A stretch of 64,000 bases of DNA, from assembly GCA_016178705.1 (NCBI GenBank), contig JACOST010000014.1, positions 372,001 to 436,000 on the forward strand, read 5' to 3'. The translations under genes and the position numbers were made by a program. Positions 8,920-16,822 of this stretch are shown piece after piece; the first letter of the stretch is position 1; each line of letters begins with the position of its first letter. Origin of the DNA: Deltaproteobacteria bacterium. Its GTDB lineage: Bacteria; Desulfobacterota; Binatia; HRBIN30; JACQVA1. The notes beneath the pieces were generated by a model. It searched no databases and had not been told where the DNA came from. It worked only from the letters and a program-made list of their open reading frames with translations.

Positions 8920-10219
8920 CGCAATGTGCAATTGGCCGCGCTTCTTCGCGCGACTCAGGCGCCAACCCGGTCCCACCAACAGCGCGCTGTCGAGCGTCGC
9001 GGAGATTCGCGTCACGATCGAGCGCATCCTCACGACCAATATCGTGCCGTTCTGGTATCCGCAGACGTTGGACCGAGAGCATGGCGGCTATCGCCTGCAC
9101 CACGACCGCCGTGGCCGCTGGAAGGGACCGGCTCCCAAACGTGCGATCACGCAAGCGCGCACGATGTGGTTCTTCGCGCGGCTGGCCCGTTCGCCGTACG
9201 GAAACGAGGGACATCTCGCGGCGGCGGCACACGGGTTTGAGCTTCTGCGCGATCGGCTGTGGGACGAGCGCGACGGCGGCTTCTATTGGGAAGTTGACGC
9301 GACCGGTCGCGTTGCCACCCACACAGACAAACATGTCATCAGCCAGAGCTACGCACTCTACGCACTCGTCGAGTACGCGCTCACGTCCGGTGACGCATCC
9401 GCGACCGAGTTGGCGCAGCGCACGTTCGCGTTGATGGAGGAGTACGCGCCCGATCCGATGCATGCGGGCTACATCGAATCGTTCGAACGCGATTGGACGC
9501 CAACCGCGAGCGCGCGGCCCACAACGATGATGGGCGTGCCGCCATCGGTGAAATCGCTGAACGCGCACCTTCACATCTTGGAAACCTACACGCGCTACCT
9601 TCTGCTCACGGGCGATGAACTGGCGCGGCAGCGTCTCGTCGAGCTCATCTCGCTACTGAGCGAAGCCGTGGTGCGTCCGAATGGCGCGTGTACCGATCAA
9701 CACCAACGCGACTGGACGCCGCTCCTCGCACCCGCGACGGCGCGCGTGATTTACGGCCATGATCTTGAGAACGTCTGGCTGCTGATGGACGCGGTAGACG
9801 CAATCGGCGAATCGCAGGCGCGCTTGCTGCCGATCTACGAGCGCATCGTGGCGTACTCGCTCGCCTACGGCGGCGATCGCGAACACGGCGGTTTCTTCGC
9901 CAGCGGTCCGCTCGGCAGTGCCGCCGATCGCCGCCTGAAGATCTGGTGGGCGCAAGCGGAAGCGCTGGTCGCCACGCTGCGCATGCATCGCCTGACCGAC
10001 GACGCGCGCTACTGGGAGAGCTTCACACGTACGCTCGACTGGGTCGTGCGTCACCAAGTCGATTGGCGACACGGCGACTGGCACGCCGACATCCTACCGA
10101 ACGGAAGAGTTTCGGGTGACAAAGCCGGCCCGTGGAAATCGCCGTATCACAATGGGCGGGCGATGTTGTGTTGTCTCGAACTACTATCGCGCGAGCCGTT
10201 GGGCACGGCTGTCAGCTAG
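8912..10219 (+). CDS. N-acylglucosamine 2-epimerase (AGE) family sugar epimerase
   Basis: The 435-residue protein fits the AGE/cellobiose 2-epimerase family of (alpha/alpha)6 barrels: FWYPQTLDREHGGYRLHHDRRG, AITQARTMWFFARL, DKHVISQSYALYALVEYALT, GHDLENVWLLMDA, DREHGGFFASG and KIWWAQAEAL, with the paired catalytic His-containing loops. Family members epimerise or isomerise free or linked sugars (GlcNAc/ManNAc, glucose/mannose ends). It ends the operon that starts with the PqqD-like gene. The first 30 residues are a variable basic leader, so an internal start is possible. A long inverted repeat follows about 24 bases after the stop. Confidence 0.85.
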   Translation: MRDAMCNWPRFFARLRRQPGPTNSALSSVAEIRVTIERILTTNIVPFWYPQTLDREHGGYRLHHDRRGRWKGPAPKRAITQARTMWFFARLARSPYGNEGHLAAAAHGFELLRDRLWDERDGGFYWEVDATGRVATHTDKHVISQSYALYALVEYALTSGDASATELAQRTFALMEEYAPDPMHAGYIESFERDWTPTASARPTTMMGVPPSVKSLNAHLHILETYTRYLLLTGDELARQRLVELISLLSEAVVRPNGACTDQHQRDWTPLLAPATARVIYGHDLENVWLLMDAVDAIGESQARLLPIYERIVAYSLAYGGDREHGGFFASGPLGSAADRRLKIWWAQAEALVATLRMHRLTDDARYWESFTRTLDWVVRHQVDWRHGDWHADILPNGRVSGDKAGPWKSPYHNGRAMLCCLELLSREPLGTAVS

Positions 10220-10242
10220 CCCGAATGTGACAGAAGACTCAC

Positions 10243-10294
10243 CGCCGAGAACGCGGAGATCGCAGAGAGTAGAGTTGGCTCGGCGTTCTCGGCG
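10243..10294. terminator. Inverted repeat, probable terminator and dispersed repeat
   Basis: CGCCGAGAACGC at 10243-10254 is the exact reverse complement of GCGTTCTCGGCG at 10283-10294, separated by 28 bases. It lies between the AGE gene and the convergent nucleosidase-like gene, so it could end transcripts from both sides. Its ACTCACCGCCGAGAACGCGG wording looks like a widespread dispersed repeat rather than a simple terminator. Confidence 0.5.
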
Positions 10295-10323
10295 TGCCCT
10301 GCGGTAAATCCGTTCTTGTTGTC

Positions 10324-11265
10324 TCAGGGCTTCAGGCGCTCAAGAAACGCGACCGTTGCAGCGGCCGCGTTGTGCGCCGCCAGCTTGTAGTAGACGGCGA
10401 ACTGAATCGGGAATGGCGGCAGATTGAGCGGATCGCCGGCCCCGTCCGACACGGCACGGAAGGCGATGAACGGAACGCCATGCGCCGCGACCTCGCGGGC
10501 GATCGCGGCGGTCTCCATGTCCTTGGCGATTGGCGCGTCAGCCGCGACCGCCGCAGCGGCTCCCCGCACGCTGCCGTTGCTCGCGGCCGCGGTGGGCGCA
10601 TCCAATTCGTCATCGCAACCCAAGATGTCGCCGCCGCCGAGTTGGCAGGGTTGGGGGACGCTTCCGAATGTGTCGCTGCTCTCGCCGACACCCCCCACCG
10701 TGATCGCCGGCTGGTGGAGCAGACACACAGGAACATCCGGGGAGACGTCCGGCACGATGAGACAGTGCTCGAAAGACACGGTGCCTGAAACGGCGATCGC
10801 GTTGGCCATGTCGAGCCACTTCGGCGTGGCTGGGTAAGCAGTGGCAGCGCCCTTGAACCTCCACGTCGTCGGCACGACGACATCGCCGATTCGCAGCGTG
10901 CTGCCGGCAACCGCCGAGACGACGATTCCCGCTACGTCGAAGTTGTCGAGGAGCGTGCGCGTAGTGTTACCCGCGTTCACCAGCCCGACGCCGGTGAGCG
11001 CGAGCACCACCGGAACACCACCGAGCCGCCCAATCCGAAAGACCCGGCCATCGATCGTGATCTTCTTGCTGATGGTGGCTTGCACGACTAGCGGCGCCAA
11101 CTCGGCTGGGAATGCGCTCAGCACCGCGACAGGTCGCGGCGGCGCGCCGGCATCGTCGTCCGTCCCACACGCGAAAACAGAGAGGGCCAGCACCGCGGCG
11201 ACGACGGCGCGCGATCGAGACGATGGGTGTTGTGATCCAATTGGAACCACCTCTAACTTTTTCAT
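10324..11265 (-). CDS. Nucleoside phosphorylase / MTA-SAH nucleosidase-like lipoprotein
   Basis: The 313-residue protein has a signal peptide with a lipobox-like end (AVLALSVFACGTDD). It is followed by the PNP_UDP superfamily fold: AVLSAFPAELAPL at the start, VVLALTGVGLVNAGNTT (the phosphate/ribose loop G.G..NA), SAVAGSTLRIGDVVVP, and KDMETAAIAREVAAHGVPFIAFRAVSDGAG, which contains the ME nucleoside-binding pair and the catalytic SD. Such an enzyme is normally cytoplasmic; a lipoprotein form suggests periplasmic action on nucleosides or related glycosides. The start ATG at 11265 overlaps the GNAT stop as ATGA. Confidence 0.8.
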   Translation of the reverse strand: MKKLEVVPIGSQHPSSRSRAVVAAVLALSVFACGTDDDAGAPPRPVAVLSAFPAELAPLVVQATISKKITIDGRVFRIGRLGGVPVVLALTGVGLVNAGNTTRTLLDNFDVAGIVVSAVAGSTLRIGDVVVPTTWRFKGAATAYPATPKWLDMANAIAVSGTVSFEHCLIVPDVSPDVPVCLLHQPAITVGGVGESSDTFGSVPQPCQLGGGDILGCDDELDAPTAAASNGSVRGAAAAVAADAPIAKDMETAAIAREVAAHGVPFIAFRAVSDGAGDPLNLPPFPIQFAVYYKLAAHNAAAATVAFLERLKP

Positions 11266-11786
11266 GGAAGGGTCGCCTCCAGGCTCAGACGATAGCCGTT
11301 GACGGTCGCACCGGGAGCTGGGCTGAAATCCAGCTCGGGAGCGCGCAGAAAACCCATCCGCTCGTAGATCCGGACAGCGGCCTGCATGACATCGGTCGTA
11401 TGCAGCGTCATCGCCGTCGCGCCGGACCGCCGCGCGCGCCGCACGCACTCGTTCATCAACGCGGCGCCAACCGCTCGTCCGCGCGCCGCGGGTGCGACAG
11501 CCAACAGACGCACCTCCGGCGCGGTCAGAGTGAAGGTTGCGCTCCCTGGGGCGGCGATCACAGCTCCCGGCGGATAGAGCAGGACCGCGCCGACGATCTC
11601 GCCCGCGCATTCCGCAACGAGTTGCGCTGCGGGCTCGACGGCCGCAAGAGTCGCTACGATGTTCTGCCGGTAGCCTTCCCAATGCGCCGACATCAAGGTG
11701 GCGTACTCCTGGTAGGCAGACAGCGTGACCGCCTCGATCGCACCGCGATCGCTCGGACGTGCATCGCGAATGTGAACTTGGTTCAT
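11262..11786 (-). CDS. GNAT-family N-acetyltransferase
   Basis: The 174-residue protein is a GCN5-related acetyltransferase. It starts VHIRDARPSDRGAIEAVTL, contains the central beta-strand IVGAVLLYPPG, and the acetyl-CoA loop LLAVAPAARGRAVGAALMNECVRRARRSGA (the R/Q-x-x-G-x-G/A pattern, here ARGRAVG), then AVRIYERMGFLRAPEL. The substrate is not predictable. It is co-transcribed and coupled with the nucleosidase-like lipoprotein. Upstream (11787-11857) is short host sequence next to the inserted integron cassette. Confidence 0.85.
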   Translation of the reverse strand: MNQVHIRDARPSDRGAIEAVTLSAYQEYATLMSAHWEGYRQNIVATLAAVEPAAQLVAECAGEIVGAVLLYPPGAVIAAPGSATFTLTAPEVRLLAVAPAARGRAVGAALMNECVRRARRSGATAMTLHTTDVMQAAVRIYERMGFLRAPELDFSPAPGATVNGYRLSLEATLP

Positions 11787-11857
11787 CGACGTGGTCCTTC
11801 GATCCGTGCCGATCTCTGTCGTGTCTCTGTATCCTCGGGAGTCGTCCGTTGGGCGTC

Positions 11858-11904
11858 GCTCAACCGCTGCCGGTCAGCCGCGCTGCCAGGTCCGCTTGTT
11901 AGGC
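11858..11904 (-). other. attC-like recombination site of a gene cassette
   Basis: Read on the minus strand, this 47-base element starts GCCTAACAAGCGG and ends GTTGAGC, matching the integron attC core boxes RYYYAAC and GTTRRRY. Its middle folds as CAGC-GCG-GCTG with further GG/CC pairs around a bulged A. The stop codon TAA of the cassette gene lies inside the first box, as is usual in cassettes. It is somewhat shorter than most known attC sites (about 57-141 bases). Confidence 0.65.
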
Positions 11905-12322
11905 ATGACGTACAGTACTCGCTCCTTGACTGATCCTGCGAGCACGTTCAACTCTCCTTGGAAGACGCCGAATCTGCGCATACCCATAGATGCTGGGGGG
12001 GATCACGAGGACGGCGCCAATCGTAGCCCCTACGTGCCTCGCCAAAGCCCAGCCGATCAAAGCGAACGGCCAGGCAGCCATCGCGCTTGACATACCAATC
12101 AACACGGCCGCCTTGCCCCGCGAAAGAACTCTCTTGTTCGGATCCTGTATGAAGCACTCGAACAGTCGGTCTTCTACTTCCCGGGTCCTCCGCTGCAGCG
12201 CCAATTCCTCCTTATGCAGTATCACGACCTCTTTGCCGAACGCCCAAAGCATCATGACGAAGACCGGAGCTATTCCAACTACGGCAACGATGAGTACGAA
12301 CCATCCCATCTGACGTGCCTAA
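11864..12322 (-). mobile_element. Single integron-type gene cassette (459 bases), no integrase nearby
   Basis: On the minus strand the left end is AAGTTAGGC (12325-12317), whose GTTAGGC exactly complements the GCCTAAC box at 11904-11898 after the gene. The cassette thus carries both halves of its own attC, cut at G/TT, with the outer right box (GTTGAGC) contributed by the host. One gene fills it, starting 7 bases after the core site. This geometry is that of insertion at a secondary site between the GNAT gene and the GT39 operon. Confidence 0.62.
11899..12309 (-). CDS. Cassette-encoded small membrane protein, unknown function
   Basis: The 136-residue protein has a hydrophobic N-terminal segment (residues 2-24, WFVLIVAVVGIAPVFVMMLW), a charged helical stretch (KEELALQRRTREVEDRLFECF) and two more hydrophobic segments near 66-86 and 88-108. 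A basic tail ends it. I recognise no family. Its base composition is visibly less GC-rich than its neighbours, its start lies 7 bases after an integron core site, and its TAA is inside the attC box, all signs of a mobile gene cassette. Confidence 0.65.
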   Translation of the reverse strand: MGWFVLIVAVVGIAPVFVMMLWAFGKEVVILHKEELALQRRTREVEDRLFECFIQDPNKRVLSRGKAAVLIGMSSAMAAWPFALIGWALARHVGATIGAVLVIPPSIYGYAQIRRLPRRVERARRISQGASTVRHA

Positions 12323-12425
12323 CTTGGAGTTCGGTGTAGCAACAGAATCCCCAACCCGCGCCAATGTGAGCGCGTCAACGCCATCTCATTCACGCTCGCC
12401 TCATACACCTGCGTCGGTCAGCCGT

Positions 12426-13994
12426 TCAAGCGGCTCCGCGCGTCAGCCGCCACAGTTGGCCCCGCTCGTAAGCCGGATCGAGGTGCCAGTGTTGCTCCGC
12501 CATGACGCGCTGCAAATTCGGCTGGGGCGCGAAGACGAAGACATCGGCGTATTCGGGCGGCACGCGGGGGACATCGCCGGCGCGAACGACCAGCACGTCG
12601 ATGCCGGCGTCGATCGCGTAGCTCAGTGACAAGATGCCGACCGCCTCGTCGCTGATCACCAGCGGCCGCTGGGCGCTGTGCGCGGCTTGTTCAATGATGT
12701 GGGCGACTTCCCAGTTGTAGCGGCTGAAGCTCTTCGTCCACCACGTCTCGGCGCGGCAGAACGCCGCGTCGGACACGATGCCGGCCGCGAGGACGACGGC
12801 GACCACCGCTTGCCACCGGCGCCGCGCTTCGCTCTCCATCTGCGTCGCCAGCCAGTGCGCGAGCGCCAGTTGCAATCCGATGTAACAGGGGAACAGGTAG
12901 CGCGCGACGCTCAAGCGCACGCCGCCGAGCACGAGGTCCGGTAGTCCGAACACCGCGAGCGACGGGCCGATCAATGTCACCACGAACAGCCATACCCGAC
13001 GCGGCGTGCGGCGCACCAGCCACCACAGTCCCACGCTCATGAATAGGTTGATCGGCACGCTGAGGTAGTAGAACGTATTGTCGTCGCGCAACCGCGCGTC
13101 GAACACCACGCACGCGAAGTTCAACGCGATGGTCTTGATGTAGGGTAGGAAGGCCGTCGGCTGGCCCACCCAACGCATCTGCTCCATGGCCACGGCCCAT
13201 TGTTGGATGAGATTCACCAACCACGGCGTGCAGAGGAGAACGCCAGCGAGGACCGCGCTCAGATAGCGCCGCATGAGTGCCGGGGCGATCTTGCCCTCTG
13301 CGGTCTGCCGCTCACGCGCACTGCCGTAAACGTACAACCCGTGCCCGAGCACCACCAACGCGGACGGCAAATGAATCCATAGACCGACGCCAACGACCAC
13401 CGCGTAGAGCGACCAATTCCACGAGGTGGGGCGTCGCACCGCTCGCAACAACACCGCGCTGGAGAGCAGGATGCTGACGTCCCACAAACTATAGACACGC
13501 GCTTCCTGCGCGTACACGACGTGGATCGGCGATACGGCGACAAGCGCCCCCATCAACAACGCGCTGGGCCACTGACCAAACAGTTCCCATCCCAGCCAGA
13601 CGGCCAGCGGCAGCGCCAGCACGCTGATGGTGGCGGAGAGCGCACGCAAGGACTCCACCGAATCGCCGGTGACCTGGACCCACGCCCACAACAAGGTCAC
13701 GTACGACGGCGCTTGATGTGGTTCCGTGCGCGCGAACACATCGAAGACATCGCGCCAGCGGACGCCGGGCCGAGCGTGCTTGTACTCGGCCAGCATCTCG
13801 ATCGGCAGCGGGCGGTTCAGCGCCAATGCTGCGCGCACGTCCTCGGCGCTGTGAGCACACAGCCACAGCTTGGTGAACGCTTCGTCGTAGCGATAGACGC
13901 GGCGATCGAGATTGCTGAAGCGGAAGCAGACGCCGAGCACCATCAGCGCCAGCAACCTCAGTACGATACCCGGGCGCGCGCGCGTCGCGCTCAT
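12426..13994 (-). CDS. GT39-like (ArnT/PMT) membrane glycosyltransferase
   Basis: The 522-residue integral membrane protein has the family layout: an early acidic periplasmic motif VYRYDEAFTKLW (the DE pair after helix 1), YVTLLWAWVQVTGDSVESLRALSA, SPIHVVYAQEARVYSLW with QEAR, and about ten later helices. A soluble C-terminal tail follows. Such enzymes use polyprenyl-phosphate sugars to glycosylate lipid or protein on the outer face of the inner membrane. ATG 13994 overlaps the stop of the upstream paralogue (ATGA). The much longer frame upstream is not needed. The two adjacent genes look like tandem duplicates. Confidence 0.85.
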   Translation of the reverse strand: MSATRARPGIVLRLLALMVLGVCFRFSNLDRRVYRYDEAFTKLWLCAHSAEDVRAALALNRPLPIEMLAEYKHARPGVRWRDVFDVFARTEPHQAPSYVTLLWAWVQVTGDSVESLRALSATISVLALPLAVWLGWELFGQWPSALLMGALVAVSPIHVVYAQEARVYSLWDVSILLSSAVLLRAVRRPTSWNWSLYAVVVGVGLWIHLPSALVVLGHGLYVYGSARERQTAEGKIAPALMRRYLSAVLAGVLLCTPWLVNLIQQWAVAMEQMRWVGQPTAFLPYIKTIALNFACVVFDARLRDDNTFYYLSVPINLFMSVGLWWLVRRTPRRVWLFVVTLIGPSLAVFGLPDLVLGGVRLSVARYLFPCYIGLQLALAHWLATQMESEARRRWQAVVAVVLAAGIVSDAAFCRAETWWTKSFSRYNWEVAHIIEQAAHSAQRPLVISDEAVGILSLSYAIDAGIDVLVVRAGDVPRVPPEYADVFVFAPQPNLQRVMAEQHWHLDPAYERGQLWRLTRGAA

Positions 13995-15553
13995 CGGCTG
14001 GTCGGCACGCGGCGCAGTCGCCATAGCCGCCCCGGTTCGTGCACCGGTTCCATTTGCCAGCCTGCGTGCGCTTCGAGTGCCGCGCGTAACACGTCGGACG
14101 GCGACAAGACAAACACATCGCCATAGCCGTCGGGAATCGCCGGCACCGGCGGCGCCACGTACCACACGCGGAAGTCGGATCGCACGCTGTGACTCAATGA
14201 AAGCAACAGACCGGTCGCGTCGGTCAGCAGCAGCGAGTGTGGACTTTGCTCGATGATGCGGGCGACTTCCCGATTGTAGAAGCCGAGCGCCTTGATCCAG
14301 CACGTCGTCGCCGTCCAGCTACGCGCACACGACACGACGCCGGCCAGCAGCACCGCGGCGGTGATTCCGGCCCATGCGCGCGCGTGCAGCGCGCGTGTGG
14401 CGTCACTCATTCCTGACGCCAACAACTGCGCGAGCGCGAGGTGCACCGCGAAATACGCCGGCATTGCATAGCGCGCGGTGCTCAGACGCGCGCCGCTCGT
14501 CACGATATCGGGCACACCGAGCGCGAGCACCGTCGGCGCGCTGAGCGCGACGACGAACCACCACGCCCGGCGCGGACCGTTACGCCACAGCGACCCGAGC
14601 GCGAAGACCAGCAGCGCCAGCGCCAACACCGCCGCGAGACCCATCGCGTGCTCGCGATCAACCCGCGCATCGAACACGATGCACGTGAGGTTCAAGATGA
14701 CCGACTTGGTCCAGACGACGAACCCCGTTTCGCGTCCCACCCACGCCATCATCCCCACCGCGTTGTGGTACCGCACCAGAAGAACCACGAACCATGGCGT
14801 CATCGCCAGCGCGCCGATCACCTGTGCGCGCAGGAGCGTCCGCAGTGTGCGGTCACGCCATCCGGCCGAAACGACCGCGAACAACACGTGCCCGATCGCC
14901 ACCAAGCCGAACAGCAGATGGACATACCAACCCAGGACGAGCGTGCCGGCGTAGACGCGCCACGCCCACGGACTGCCGACGCGCAAGGCACGCAGCAGCG
15001 CGGCGCTCGAGAGGAGAATCGCTAGCGCCCACAGACTGTACGCGCGAGCTTCCTGCGCGTAGAGCACCTGCAGCGGTGAAACGGCGAGCAACGCCAGCGC
15101 CACGATCGCGGTGCTCCGCCGCTGCGGAAACAACTCGCGGCACAACCACCACAGCGCCGGGAACTGCAGGAAGCTGATCAGGGCCGACAGCGCCCGCAGC
15201 GCGCGCACGGAATCGCCGACCGCGTGCGCCCAGATCCAGGCGAGCATCGCATACAACGGCGCGTGGTGCGGTTCGCGCGACGCGACCACCCGCAGCGTGT
15301 CGAGCAAGCCTTTGTCCAGATTGACGCGTTGGTAGCGCGCGAGGTCGTTGACCGAGACCGGCCCGCGTGCCGCCAACTCGTCGCTGACTTCCTCCGTGGT
15401 GAAGCCGGCGATCCACCGCGAGGTGCCGCCCGCTTCATCGTTCCAATAGACTTTCCGATCGAGGTGCGACAGGCGGAAATACGCGCCCACCGCTAGCGCG
15501 AGCAGCAATACGACTCGCAAAGACTTCAACCTCTCGGTCAATGCGTTCGTCAT
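13991..15553 (-). CDS. GT39-like (ArnT/PMT) membrane glycosyltransferase
   Basis: This 520-residue paralogue of the downstream gene has the same signature blocks: VYWNDEAGGTSRW, APLYAMLAWIWAHAVGDSVRALRALSA, SPLQVLYAQEARAYSLWALAILLSSAALLRA. There are ten to twelve hydrophobic helices and a C-terminal soluble domain ending WQMEPVHEPGRLWRL, shared with the neighbour (HLDPAYERGQLWRLTRGAA). The shared ending and motif spacing support a tandem duplication. It probably donates sugars at the periplasmic face during glycan assembly. It follows the GT4 gene at 15574 with a 20-base gap, so the three form one operon. Confidence 0.85.
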   Translation of the reverse strand: MTNALTERLKSLRVVLLLALAVGAYFRLSHLDRKVYWNDEAGGTSRWIAGFTTEEVSDELAARGPVSVNDLARYQRVNLDKGLLDTLRVVASREPHHAPLYAMLAWIWAHAVGDSVRALRALSALISFLQFPALWWLCRELFPQRRSTAIVALALLAVSPLQVLYAQEARAYSLWALAILLSSAALLRALRVGSPWAWRVYAGTLVLGWYVHLLFGLVAIGHVLFAVVSAGWRDRTLRTLLRAQVIGALAMTPWFVVLLVRYHNAVGMMAWVGRETGFVVWTKSVILNLTCIVFDARVDREHAMGLAAVLALALLVFALGSLWRNGPRRAWWFVVALSAPTVLALGVPDIVTSGARLSTARYAMPAYFAVHLALAQLLASGMSDATRALHARAWAGITAAVLLAGVVSCARSWTATTCWIKALGFYNREVARIIEQSPHSLLLTDATGLLLSLSHSVRSDFRVWYVAPPVPAIPDGYGDVFVLSPSDVLRAALEAHAGWQMEPVHEPGRLWRLRRVPTSR

Positions 15554-15573
15554 ACGCTCGCGTTCGTCATGCG

Positions 15574-16701
15574 CTACAGCGCCGCCAACGCGGCCACGAA
15601 CTCGTCGCCATGGGTGTCCCAGCTACAGCGCTCGGCGCGGGCACGAGCCGCGCGCCCCATCTCGCCGCGCAATCGTTCGTCGGTGCGCAGCAGTTCGAGT
15701 CGTGCGGCGATCGCCTCGGCGTCACGCACCGGCACCACGAAGCCCTCGATGCCGTCGCGCACTTCCGAACCCGCCGCTGGCGTTGTGATCACGGGAAGAC
15801 CGCAGGCCATCGCTTCATAGATCACTTTGGGACTGCCTTCATCCAAAGTCGGCAGCACGAACACGTCGGCGCTTTGATAGAGCGCGATCGGGTGCGGAAC
15901 GTAGCCCGGCATGTGGAAATTCTCCGGCACGCCATCGCGCGTCAGCAACGCACGGATCTGCGGACCGACCGCGCCGACCAACACCAACTCGGCGTCGCGC
16001 CATTGCAGGCGGCGCCACGCATCCAACAAGTACGGCACCCCTTTGCCCAAATTGATGGCGCCGACGAACAGTATCCTAAATGGTTGCTGGCCCTGACACG
16101 CGGCTGGCACGTAGACACGGGGGTCGGCGCCGCTGCCCGCGAGCGCCACGACCTTTGCGCCGGCGACACCCTGCTGCACGTATGTCGACTTCGCGTACGC
16201 GCCGCTCACCAGGATTGCGTCGGCCGTTTCCAACTCCGCCACCTTGCGGCGCAGCCGCACCGCCGGCGGTCGGTACGGAAACCCCCAGCGTGCGTGCTCG
16301 GCGGCGAGCACGGCGGTGCTGTGGCGCGGATCGGTGGAGTAGCGCAGCACGGCGGTGCGGAGACCCATCCGCTTGGCGTGCTGTAGCGACTGCAGGCCCC
16401 AGGTGTTCCACACGACGAACACGTCAGCCGGCTCCATGCGGCGACTTGCCCAACGATCGAACTGGAGGTTCTGCAGGTGCAACAGTCTCTCGCTGCGATC
16501 GTAGGAAGCGAGTTTGCGCAGCGCGCGGTCGCGCAGGCCGAGCGCGCGAATAGCCGCGGCCGGGACATCGGTGGCGCGACTGAAGCCGCACAGCAGCCGT
16601 CGCAGCGCCCCGTGTTGGTGCAACGCCCGCGCTTCGTGCAGCGCGTCGGTACCCAAGCCCGAGGCGCCGACGGCGCTGCCGAACGAGTAGATCACTTGCA
16701 T
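15574..16701 (-). CDS. Glycosyltransferase family 4
   Basis: The GT4 enzyme begins MQVIYSFGSAVGASGLGTDAL, with the acceptor loop. It has FRILFVGAINLGKGVPYLLDAW at the linker, VLPTLDEGSPKVIYEAMACGLPVITT as the EX7E donor block, and VRDAEAIAARLELL at the end. I place the start at 16701 because homologous GT4 proteins begin here; upstream in-frame ATGs at 16719 and 16764 would add a non-conserved leader, and none has a strong Shine-Dalgarno. The closing helix CSWDTHGDEFVAALAAL is typical. Confidence 0.85.
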   Translation of the reverse strand: MQVIYSFGSAVGASGLGTDALHEARALHQHGALRRLLCGFSRATDVPAAAIRALGLRDRALRKLASYDRSERLLHLQNLQFDRWASRRMEPADVFVVWNTWGLQSLQHAKRMGLRTAVLRYSTDPRHSTAVLAAEHARWGFPYRPPAVRLRRKVAELETADAILVSGAYAKSTYVQQGVAGAKVVALAGSGADPRVYVPAACQGQQPFRILFVGAINLGKGVPYLLDAWRRLQWRDAELVLVGAVGPQIRALLTRDGVPENFHMPGYVPHPIALYQSADVFVLPTLDEGSPKVIYEAMACGLPVITTPAAGSEVRDGIEGFVVPVRDAEAIAARLELLRTDERLRGEMGRAARARAERCSWDTHGDEFVAALAAL

Positions 16702-16822
16702 CGCGGCTGGCGATAGCATGACCGGCGGCGCGGCCGATAGTCGCACGACCGGTGATGCGGACACGTGTCGCCGCCTTTCACATTCGCGGCGAACGACGTA
16801 AAGAGCACGCCGGGTTTCGCGC

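Noticed and set aside
12995-14303. Long extension upstream of the GT39 gene
   Set aside because: The 14303-13995 part is antisense-type overlap with the neighbouring paralogue; ATG 13994 with an ATGA overlap is better.
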